A DNA stretch of 64,000 bases from Alloascoidea africana (taxonomy: Eukaryota > Ascomycota > Alloascoideomycetes > Alloascoideales > Alloascoideaceae). The stretch spans positions 62,001 to 126,000 of the forward strand of contig JAKTTT010000019.1 in assembly GCA_030581615.1 (NCBI GenBank). Reading direction: 5' to 3'. A model generated the notes under the pieces. It worked only from the letters and a program-made list of their open reading frames with translations. It was not told where the DNA came from and did not search any database. Position 1 is the first letter of the stretch. Each line of letters opens with the position of its first letter. Both the position numbers and the translations under genes were made by a program. This document shows, one piece after another, positions 42,356 to 51,497 of this stretch.

Positions 42356-43491
42356 ATGTCGATACCAGAAATACCAGCTCAGTGCTCCCAATCCCCATCT
42401 CCTGAACCCTCATTATCCTTGGATGCAAACTCAATCACCGTCACCGTTGGTGCCGGTCCAAACAAGCGGAAAGAGGTTGTAACGCTGCCTTTACCGCCTG
42501 GATCTCTTCCACCCAGGAAACGAGCAAAGACAAAAGATGAAAAAGAGCAGCGGAGGATCGAACGAATAATGCGAAACCGACAAGCTGCCCATGCATCAAG
42601 AGAGAAAAAACGAAGACATGTTGAAGACCTGGAAAAACAGTGTGTTTTACTTAAGGAGAAAAACAAAACATTGACCGAACAACTCAAGAGTGTGAAGGAA
42701 CAAGAAGTTGAATTGATCAATCAGCATGAAGTTATGAGTGATCAAATCCGGCAACTTACCCTTATTGTTGAGAAGACCATCGGAATAAGGTTGCCCAAGT
42801 TTGAAAGCCCAAGCAAAGATGCAGTTTCCGAGTCTGCTTTATTATCAGTGACAGACTCTTCAGCAGAAGTTGCAGATCTCATCGCAGAATCCAAAAAATC
42901 AGATGACAATTCTTCACTTAAATCGCCTGAGTTGAAAGCTATAAAAAGTTGTAGTCCTTTGATGGAGGGCGAAAAAGTCGAATCATCTCCCTTCTCATCG
43001 ACCGTGTCATCAAGGGCAACCAGCAGGTCCACAACTCCTTGTTTGAGCAAAGAGGACGCGGGTGTTCTTGTACCTACGCATTATCCAGCAGCGATAATGC
43101 CTCTTACCTTCCTGCAGCGTTGGTTAAGCAAGAACCTTCCGTCTCTTCTTTGTTTTCAAATAATGGGGTGAATACCGATCTTGCTACTGGAACAATGTCC
43201 CTGTTTGAAGATCCGTTTTTTGATCACAAATGCCAATCTAAAGGGGCAAATCTGGACTACGGTTCTCTAACTCCTGATTCACTCCTGAACGGGTTGTTCA
43301 ATGACCACAAAGTCAAGATTGAAGAGGATTCCTCCTTTACCCAGCTATCTTCCACGGAAGAGGAAGAGAAACTCTCTTTTTCTTTCAACGAGGATGATAA
43401 TGACCTTATGATGTTTAATGACATTTTGGCAGTTCAGGATTTGTTGAAAGGAGATTTGTTGATCCCACAGGATGAAAAGATTTCTATTTAA
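42356..43491 (+). CDS. HAC1: HAC1, bZIP factor of the unfolded protein response, Ire1-type intron
   Basis: The Hac1 bZIP is unmistakable: PPRKRAKTKDEKEQRR, IERIMRNRQAAHASREKKRR and a leucine-zipper region beginning VEDLEKQCVLL. Unspliced mRNA encodes 271 aa, ending at 43171. Removing 26 nt (43089-43114) shifts into a second frame and gives 369 aa (42356-43088 plus 43115-43491), with a new tail: AALVKQEPSVSSLFSN, SLFEDPFFDHKC and an acidic FNEDDNDLMMFND activation-type region. This is the classical arrangement in which Ire1 cuts the mRNA in the cytoplasm and tRNA ligase joins it when unfolded proteins accumulate in the ER. ATG 42356 follows the TATA-like elements closely. Confidence 0.96.
43078..43114 (+). 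promoter_or_regulatory. Ire1-dependent 26-nt HAC1 intron and its 5' hairpin
   Basis: The intron is 43089-43114. At the 5' site a perfect 8-bp stem (GCATTATC 43078-43085 with GATAATGC 43093-43100) presents the 7-nt loop CAG|CAGC, matching the Ire1 consensus CNG|NNGN. At the 3' site the loop CTG|CAGC (43112-43118) is flanked by an imperfect stem. Excision moves translation into the frame that is open to 43491. Confidence 0.9.
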
Positions 43492-44188
43492 TTTACTTGT
43501 GCCGCGATTATAAGTTTGGGCTTATCCAACAATTACTGTATTTTGTGGATAGGCTAGACAACTACGGGGGAGAGCGAGAGCTTTATGAAGCATTTCGTTT
43601 GACTACATTCGAAGGAAAGAAGCGGGACAGACTGAACGATTGGAAGATTTGAAGAATCACTAATGCGTAAGACAAAGAGGTTTGATCGATTTCGAGGCGC
43701 GTTTCGTACTGCGACTGGTCGTCTATAACCTTGCTTTGCAACCATTATTTGATGCTCTTTTCTTGATCGTTTACGGCTACCTGCATCGAATACTTTCAAG
43801 GAGTAGCTCAACTTTGCTCAAGGTTCTCTTCTTTCTCGAAAAGTCCTTAGCGGAAAGTAGAGTAGTTGTATGAAGTGTAATTTTAGAATTTTGAAAAAAA
43901 GGTGAAAAGGAAATGTTAGATTTTAACTGGACAAAATATCAATGGACAAATTGAAGATAAGTCTGTAAAGTTTTGATTGATTAGGAAACGGCGCTTTGAA
44001 GTGTTTTGTGGTTTGTAAAGTCCGGGTAACCCCAGCCCTAATCCTTTTGTGACAGACATTCCTAATTAGGAAATATGTGATCTTTCAGAGTAATCGTCAT
44101 ACTGCACACAATCTTATGCCTGTTCCATGGAAGAGTGAGAGCGAGAGCATACTTGAGAGTTTGGAATCTATATCACACCAACCACAAC
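43492..44188. other. Intergenic, HAC1 3' end and RPS16 promoter
   Basis: 697 bp. A Reb1-like CCGGGTAA at 44022-44029 lies about 160 bp before the RPS16 start. No additional gene was recognised. Confidence 0.5.
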
Positions 44189-44950
44189 ATGGCTGCTCCA
44201 AAATCTGAAACCCCAAGCGTCCAGGTATGTCTGTTTGAATAGTATTGTGTTGTTTTCTGCGTAGGAGATGAAGTTTAGGATGAGGATGAGGCATAGATTT
44301 AAAGGAATCGGGATTCCCATGGCATTTGAGCATGATTTGGTCTACAAATTCAATACTGTACACAAAGCGGTTTACTTCGACCATTTAAAACAAGGAATAT
44401 TTATTCACAACTTATGAAAAGACGAAACAGATACATATACTGAAAATGTGGTCTAGAAACGAATCTGCAACCTCTATTTCCTGCGCACAAATAAACTCGA
44501 ACATTTCATTGTATAGCATCGAGACTAACTGAATTTTTATAGACGTTTGGCAAGAAGAAGACCGCCACTGCCGTTGCCCATGTCAAGGCAGGATCAGGGC
44601 TCATTAAAGTGAACGGTTCACCAATCACTCTTGTCCAGCCTGAAATACTCAGATTCAAGGTTTACGAGCCTCTTTTAATTGTTGGTCTAGACAAGTTTGC
44701 CAACATTGATATCAGAGTCCGTGTCACTGGAGGTGGTCACATTTCACAAGTTTATGCTATTCGTCAGGCCATTGCCAAGGGTGTTGTTGCCTATCATCAA
44801 AAGTACGTCGATGAGCAATCAAAGAATGAGTTGAAGAAGGCTTTCACCTCCTACGACAGAACCTTGTTGATTGCTGATTCGAGAAGATCCGAGCCCAAGA
44901 AGTTTGGTGGTCCCGGTGCTCGTGCCCGTTACCAAAAGTCCTATCGTTAA
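44189..44950 (+). CDS. RPS16: 40S ribosomal protein uS9 (S16), one intron
   Basis: Exons 44189-44224 and 44543-44950 encode 147 aa. The 318-nt intron has donor GTATGT, branch GACTAAC and acceptor TATAG, and joins [12 protein letters not shown] to [13 protein letters not shown] in phase. The rest is typical uS9: [27 protein letters not shown], and the universal C-terminus [11 protein letters not shown] that reaches the tRNA in the decoding centre. A long intron close to the start codon is the usual pattern in yeast ribosomal protein genes. Confidence 0.98.
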
Positions 44951-45501
44951 GGACTGGCGATTTTGGAACGGGGAAGTGGGAGACAAGAGAGCAAAAATGT
45001 TTACAACCGAACCCGCATTCAAAGACAACAAGGGACGAAAAAGAAATGTCAAGGAACAAAAAAACACATCGAAAGAAAAAAAAAGAAGAAAAGTCAAAGC
45101 CTACCTTTACATTATACCTTCAATCAGCCCTCTGTTTTTATATCAATTTTTTTTCTCTTTCCGCGTTTTGTACTTTTAGGAAACTATTACGTGTGTTACA
45201 TACATGGCTTGATTGCAAAATGTAATTAATGCTGGTATTGCTGGTACAAAAGAAAGCTTGTAGTCTACTGTAGCTTATCGAAAAGAAATCTTCAAAATTA
45301 GAACATCTGAGATTGCATCCAGGTGATCAGTTGGGTATACTCATAACCACTATATTTCATTTTTCCACGATTATAGGTAGAACAAATGCAATTACGACAA
45401 GAGAAAGTATCATAAATCAAAAACTATAATAAGAACTAAACAAAAAAGCAACAGGAGTATGCAAATCTCAAAGTATTATGAGTCGTAAACCACAAAAGAG
45501 A
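44951..45501. other. Convergent intergenic region, RPS16 / permease
   Basis: 551 bp of A-rich 3' flank. No gene or repeat recognised. Confidence 0.5.
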
Positions 45502-47133
45502 TTAAACAAAAAAGCTGTAAAGAACATGTCGCACCTTGCGAAAGCCCTTCAAAGAGTCCAGTTTTTCATTAATTTCACGGTCTTCTTCAGTTTCAATGTA
45601 TCGATCTGTTTCCAAGTCGATATCGCGTAATTTTACAAATTTTGTTCGTTTCCACAGCTTCCAAGCAATATATAGAGCTGGCATAACGAGAAGCTCAATG
45701 TAGTAAGCGAAAAAATCAGAGGTGTTCCAAGGTGCAAAAGAGGACCAACCTTGAACTAAGATGATCAAAGTGCAGCCAATTACCACGACCCATGGACCCC
45801 ATGGATATGTCCAGTTTCTAAACTGAAGCAGGTTTTCTTTGCCCTGTTCTTTCAAAGCACGTCTAAAGCGGATTGAGGTGATGCCAATGGACCACCAAGA
45901 AATTTGGTTTGATACCCCAACAAGGTTTTGAAGCCAACTCCAGAGAGTTCCTGCTCCAATAAAAGATGAACCAAAGCAAAGTCCAGAGACGAGTGAAGTG
46001 GCCAGTAGCGAGACATAAGGGACTTGGTATCTTGTCAATCTTGCAAAAATCCTGGGTGCATAACCTTCAAGCGCCAACGTATATAACAATCTTGTTCCTG
46101 CAAAAAGAGCGTGGTTCCCAGCAGACAATACAGAAGTCATGATAACAGCATTCATAAAAGAACCAGCTACTTTTGATCCTATCATCTGAAAGACAATTGT
46201 GAATGGGGAAGTTGCCGTGTTACCTTTCATCAAATTCGGGTAGTTGTAAGGAACATTAATGCCAATTATGAGTACTGTGAGAAGATAAAACAGAACAATT
46301 CGCCAGAAAACCGTTTTCACCACTCTTGGCATTGTACGTATAGGATTTTTCGTCTCTCCTGCTGTTACACCTATTGATTCTGTACCGCCATAGGCAAAAG
46401 AAGCAGTGACAAATACAGAAGCAAAGCCTTTAAATCCATCCACAAAAGGAGCATCGCCGATATACCAATAGTGGAAGCCAAGGTATTTGTCATCGGTATT
46501 TGCACCAGCATTCACACAGATTCCAATAATGATGAATACAATGATTGATATGACTTTGAGAAGTGCAAGCCAGTATTCCAACTCACCATACAACTTGACA
46601 TGGATCATATTGACGGCAATTAGAAAAACCCAAAATATTAGAGATATAACCCATGCTGGGAAGTCACTCCAGTATTTGAATACCAGTTGTAGAGCAGTTA
46701 AATCCGAAGCAGTTGAAATTGCATCGTTAAACCAATAATTCCAAGTTAATGCAAAGCCAAAAGATTCGTCAACATATCTTGTTGCAAAAGTACAAAAAGA
46801 CCCAGCAACAGGTATAAAAGTTGCCATTTCACCAAGCGCTAACATGGTACAATATACAATGAATCCAACAATTGTGTAACAAATCAACAGGGCTGCTGGA
46901 CCACCTTTTGCCAGTGATTTTCCAGTTCCCAGGTATAATCCGGTTCCTATAACACCTGCAATTGCAATCATGTTGATCTGTCTTGCTGACAGACTTCGAT
47001 TTAGTCTGTCCTCATGTTCGTGAACCTGGCCCCTGACCGAATCATTTTCCACCTCAACATTCTGCTCTAGGTCTTTGACATCTTTTTCGTCGCGTGAGGA
47101 AGCGGATAGTAGTGGATTTGGTTCGTAGTTCAT
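45502..47133 (-). CDS. Basic amino acid permease (Lyp1/Alp1/Can1 type)
   Basis: 543 aa, about twelve membrane spans. It has the yeast amino acid transporter entry motif ISxGGxIGTGLF in the form AIAGVIGTGLYLGTG, then GEMATFIPVAGSFCTFA, and TRYVDESFGFALTWNYWFND, which is typical of the lysine/arginine/histidine permease group. GGTESIGVTAGET and the SWWSIGITSIRFRRA region follow. These plasma-membrane proton symporters import cationic amino acids. The N-terminal lysine-rich tail could be an endocytic ubiquitination region. Exact specificity (Lyp1, Alp1 or Can1) cannot be set by eye. Confidence 0.88.
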   Translation of the reverse strand: MNYEPNPLLSASSRDEKDVKDLEQNVEVENDSVRGQVHEHEDRLNRSLSARQINMIAIAGVIGTGLYLGTGKSLAKGGPAALLICYTIVGFIVYCTMLALGEMATFIPVAGSFCTFATRYVDESFGFALTWNYWFNDAISTASDLTALQLVFKYWSDFPAWVISLIFWVFLIAVNMIHVKLYGELEYWLALLKVISIIVFIIIGICVNAGANTDDKYLGFHYWYIGDAPFVDGFKGFASVFVTASFAYGGTESIGVTAGETKNPIRTMPRVVKTVFWRIVLFYLLTVLIIGINVPYNYPNLMKGNTATSPFTIVFQMIGSKVAGSFMNAVIMTSVLSAGNHALFAGTRLLYTLALEGYAPRIFARLTRYQVPYVSLLATSLVSGLCFGSSFIGAGTLWSWLQNLVGVSNQISWWSIGITSIRFRRALKEQGKENLLQFRNWTYPWGPWVVVIGCTLIILVQGWSSFAPWNTSDFFAYYIELLVMPALYIAWKLWKRTKFVKLRDIDLETDRYIETEEDREINEKLDSLKGFRKVRHVLYSFFV

Positions 47134-48863
47134 GACTTAACTTGAGCTATCCTAGACTGATCCTCCAAAAATTCCAACTATTGAAAACAAGAAAAACTAG
47201 AAGTTTAGAAAAAAGAGTAAAACAAATTAGAAGAATCTGAAAACGAAAAAAAAAAAACGACCAGCTGAAGAGTGTATTTTTATTGCGCCGTGTAAATTTA
47301 ATGTGTGTGCTCATCGCAGAATTTTTCCGGAGAGTAGTGCTTAGTTGCTTTAAATCCGCTATGGTGCAATATCCCATGACACAAAGTTTCTAGGGATGTG
47401 CATGCCGCTAAGCGTGCCTTAAAGAGCTTGTTTGGGGAAAGGCTCCTGCTGCCGCTGCCGAGTGCCTTTTCACGATTTGATGAGTGCCTTTTTTCTCAAG
47501 CCAGCTTTGGAATGTGTAGAATTGTCCTATTGATCATGGAGCTTACGTGCGTTTAGAGAGCCGAAAACTCAATGGATGGCGTTTTTGTTGAAGAGTTTGC
47601 TACTCTCATGCCCATTATTTGCACTGCGATGTCTGATGCCGGGATGTTCCTAGGCCACCCACCTACGGACTGGCAAAATAGATTCTACTAAAATTGAGAG
47701 AAAAGTTGATTCATGTATTAAGAATCACGACTACCCACCCACTACAACGTAATCTCCAACCTCCAATCGCATCATATCAGTTGTAAGCAAGATGGAAAAG
47801 CAAACAGATAAAGAAAGCTGTTATCTTACAGATATGACCCACCCCCCGGATGATAATTTGAACAATGAAATGGCCTGGTTCGTGATGTCAATAACAAAGG
47901 AGAGGTCGACGTGTCTGGTTTTTTGTTTTAAGCATTACGATTAAATTTGCAATTTATGTAATAATCTGTTTTTTCCACGTTCGGAATAGACCCTGTTCAA
48001 CCATCGAAAAGCCAAGACACGGCAAAGCTTGGGCATCTTGGTGATTAAAAACAAGGATTAAATCACCAAGAGAGGTTGTTGCCGGATCGGTTACCTGACT
48101 GGCTACTCTAGACAAGTCCACCGATATCTTTCTATGCCAAAAAATTGCTCAACTCATAAAGCTAGCTCGCGATGATCCAGAATTCTACGCCATGGCGTGG
48201 GAAGATGCAGTTTAACAACTACTTGGTCAATAAACCCCATTTAAAGTTCGAGAAGGTTTTAAATACATCAAGCTCAAACGAAAGAGATAACTTGCCAGAA
48301 TTTGCAAGTTTTATATGGTTGGTAACGTGAGTTTACATTTCACTCCAAAACCATTCTCTTCAACTCCATGAGTATAAAGTTATAGTAAAAAACAGAATCA
48401 TGGAACTAAATTAACAAAACTTTTGACATCAAGAATCAAAAATTCTCCATTCACATTACTTTTTTATAACCGATTCATACTTTTTTTTGTTTTCTCTTTC
48501 TTTCTTCTAATTAGAGTAGTAATCATCAATTCATAATCGTGCATCTAAATCAAAGTACAATAATATATCTCCCTTTGTAAAGAGTAAATAAATAATCAAA
48601 AACGACAAATAAATATGATCACGCACACACACACACACACAAATATAAATACGGTTTTAAAAGCCGTTTTCTTTTCTGCCACATTTCATGAAAAATAACA
48701 ACATAATAATAAAAAAATGATGAAGGAAGTCATATGAGATAAAACAACACAATGTTAATAGTAATAGTAAATGATAAAATAATAATAATAATAAAAAACG
48801 GACATCACAAACCAAAAAAAAAAAGAGTAATCCCCAAAATGCATTCCCCAGTTAATATACACA
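47134..48863. other. Intergenic, permease promoter and regulator 3' end
   Basis: 1.7 kb. The first part is the permease promoter (an ATAAAAAT element near 47275). Farther on are a (CA)n microsatellite at 48624-48640, an ATA-repeat near 48778-48794 and A/T tracts. No gene was recognised. Confidence 0.5.
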
Positions 48864-51497
48864 TTATTTTGAATTTCGTTCGACCCAGTTAATTCCCTGG
48901 ATAAGAGCATCAAAAGCACCTTGAGTTGTCTTGTTAATTGCCACAATACTTGCATTTCTACTCAGATTTGGAGATTGAACAGGTGAGAGGTATTCAGTAG
49001 GGGACGCATGTAAACTTTTTGTTGGTCGTAGATTGTATTTTGAAAGATCTGTTATTGCCGTTGAAGGAGTTAGACTGAAAGAGGGCAAAGATGGGGGAGG
49101 ACTTTGAGCTTTCTTTCTTTCAAAATCAAATCTATAATTGCCCAATTGATTGATATGGGGTAGTGAAACTTTTCTTGCCCTTGGTGTGTTTGGCAATATC
49201 GGTCGGAACTCTGGATGATGATGATTATGATGATGAGAGTTTGCCGCTATTGAGGATTCGTCAATTTCGACATGCTTCTTTAGTGGAAGCGGGAACGGTT
49301 TGTTCAAGTAGACTCTGGTCTTTGCATCATCCGTCATGTTTCCAGCTTGTTCCAACTCTTCATAGGTCGAGAAAGAACCGGTTGTTTCATCCTTCACGTT
49401 CATATGTTTATGATGGCTGTTAGTCTTGTCAGCGCTAAGGTTGTTGGACTGCTGGATACACCAAATCAGCTCATACATTAGCGAGGCAGAGAGACGGCTA
49501 CTCATATTGGAAACAATCTGGTCTCCCACAATCACCTGAGGATGGGAAACAATGACCTGGTTAAGTTTTTCCAAAATGTTGACGGATCTCGAAATATCGC
49601 TGAAAGACTGTGGTGCTTTTTTAAGCAGCCTGTATGTGTCAACAATAGAGTTTCGGGCTTGGGTCAGAAACTTGAAGGGGAGCATTGAGGAGAGGTGAAG
49701 CTTGTAGAGCATAAAGACAGCCGAGGAGACTGCATTCCTTATGAAAACTGGGAGCTGATAGATCTTTCTCGTGTACCGCTGCACGAGATCACATATATTG
49801 ATTGAGGACTGGTATGCGATTTGGACAAAGCGGACTTGATCATCGTACTCAATATCGGATAAAAATCCATAAGAACAGAGAACGAGTTTGAGATAGTGGA
49901 AAGTGATTGCCAGAGAGGTATCTTTCAAATCATCGGATTCAAATTGAGAGGTCAACTGGGAGTTCAACATCAAGAGTTGCGTAACCCGTTCTTTACTGGA
50001 GACCAATCCAGTAATTGTGTTTGTTGATCTCGTGATGGACTGGACAAGTTTTGAAAGACAATTTGCAAGGCTGACTGCGGTTTTCCAAGATTTTAGATAA
50101 ACCGTATCTGGATTTTCCATTCCTGCGATTTTCTCAATTAGAAAATCGCTTTGTAAAGAGCTGGAATAACCAAGAGCAGCACACCAGTACTGGTCCAACA
50201 TGAAAACGGTGCTCCATACCTGGGCGGTAAGCCTCGAGCCATCCTCAAGAACCAAGGATTCCGGGATAGGGTTCAACTGCAGACAGGAAGGACTGTTCGT
50301 TGAGGAGGAGGAGGAGCAATCCAACCCCCGGTTTAAGCCGATCTCATGGGCTCGGCTCATTGCCAAGTTGACGAATCGATACGACTTTTCGTTATACAGG
50401 TTCGGCATAGGCCAAGTGGACAGAATCAAGAGTGCATAAATATCGTACGAGGGAGATTTGGCATCGCCGAGGAGGAAGTGGTTGATCAGGGGCATGATAT
50501 GACTGCAGATTTGAGAGTAAAGAGAATCCGGGAGGTCATTCTCATGGATACGTTCGTTTGAGAGGCTGGCTGTGAGGCAAATGGCCCAGAATAGGAGCGG
50601 AGACTTTTGGTTGATTTCCTCGGGATTGTTTTCGATTTGTACCGGTAAAAAAGGAGCGTATTCCGCAAAGAACCGATCATGGAGTTTCTTCACGTCTTGT
50701 TTATCCAGAGAAAGAGAATTTAGGAAAAAATCATTTCCGACGCCGCCGCGGTGTCCGTCCACGGAAGATGACCTGGAAGATTTCGGAGATGGGAGTGTAG
50801 AGGATAGTTTCATGACCACCTCATTGTTGGCCAGGATCGACTCGGAGCGGAGTAAATGGTCGATTTCACTTCGTAAAGTGTCGAGTTCGGATTTCAAGGC
50901 CCCGAGTTGGTTTGCCTTTTGCTTTGTGGGAGCTCTCGTGGAACCAGCTGCTGTGTGTGGCGGTGATTGTTGTATGTGTGGCTGGTGTTGAGGCTGAGGT
51001 TGGGAGTGGGAGTGGGCAGTACTTTGGCTAGCCAAAGTAGCGGGTATTGCGGCTGGCGAGCTCGAGTTGGAACTGGACCTTGAGTTTGAGTTTGAGCTTG
51101 AGCGTGAGCTGGATCTGGAACGAGAGTCGAGGGCCAAATTATTGCAGGTATTAATGTTGGCAGCAGACCTTTTGCCGGAGTGCGGCGGGAGGGTATGGCT
51201 CGGTCTGAAAAGTGGATCTATTTCACAGACCTTGCCCTTTTTCTGGCAACTGGAGCACGGGTTTGGGTAGACGAGAGAAGCATTACACTTTATCTTCAAT
51301 TGCCGGCAACAAGAGCAAGACTTGACGGCTTTGGATTTTCTTGGATAGGCAGGCGTTGTGGAGGAGGCGGAGGAGTGTGTGGATGGGCCCTTACGGCCAG
51401 TGCGGGACGAGATTGGTACAGATCCGAGAGTGGTTGGATTAGGAGGTTGATAGGGCGCTATCGGAACCGGAGCAGATTGTCTTCTGAGACAGGGCAT
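48864..51497 (-). CDS. Zn2Cys6 transcription factor of the Leu3 type
   Basis: 877 aa. The binuclear zinc cluster at residues 61-91 (CSCCRQLKIKC, CSSCQKKGKVC) has the C-X2-C-X6-C-X9-C-X2-C-X6-C spacing of Leu3, longer in the loop than most family members. Low-complexity Ser/Gln/Pro/His segments follow, then a middle homology region (FWAICLTASLSNER, YDIYALLILSTWP, LAMSRAHEIGLNRGL). The C-terminal third has a histidine run and serine-rich stretches, ending with AFDALIQGINWVERN. Leu3 itself controls branched-chain amino acid genes in response to alpha-isopropylmalate; whether this is the orthologue or a paralogue is open. Confidence 0.85.
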   Translation of the reverse strand: MPCLRRQSAPVPIAPYQPPNPTTLGSVPISSRTGRKGPSTHSSASSTTPAYPRKSKAVKSCSCCRQLKIKCNASLVYPNPCSSCQKKGKVCEIDPLFRPSHTLPPHSGKRSAANINTCNNLALDSRSRSSSRSSSNSNSRSSSNSSSPAAIPATLASQSTAHSHSQPQPQHQPHIQQSPPHTAAGSTRAPTKQKANQLGALKSELDTLRSEIDHLLRSESILANNEVVMKLSSTLPSPKSSRSSSVDGHRGGVGNDFFLNSLSLDKQDVKKLHDRFFAEYAPFLPVQIENNPEEINQKSPLLFWAICLTASLSNERIHENDLPDSLYSQICSHIMPLINHFLLGDAKSPSYDIYALLILSTWPMPNLYNEKSYRFVNLAMSRAHEIGLNRGLDCSSSSSTNSPSCLQLNPIPESLVLEDGSRLTAQVWSTVFMLDQYWCAALGYSSSLQSDFLIEKIAGMENPDTVYLKSWKTAVSLANCLSKLVQSITRSTNTITGLVSSKERVTQLLMLNSQLTSQFESDDLKDTSLAITFHYLKLVLCSYGFLSDIEYDDQVRFVQIAYQSSINICDLVQRYTRKIYQLPVFIRNAVSSAVFMLYKLHLSSMLPFKFLTQARNSIVDTYRLLKKAPQSFSDISRSVNILEKLNQVIVSHPQVIVGDQIVSNMSSRLSASLMYELIWCIQQSNNLSADKTNSHHKHMNVKDETTGSFSTYEELEQAGNMTDDAKTRVYLNKPFPLPLKKHVEIDESSIAANSHHHNHHHPEFRPILPNTPRARKVSLPHINQLGNYRFDFERKKAQSPPPSLPSFSLTPSTAITDLSKYNLRPTKSLHASPTEYLSPVQSPNLSRNASIVAINKTTQGAFDALIQGINWVERNSK

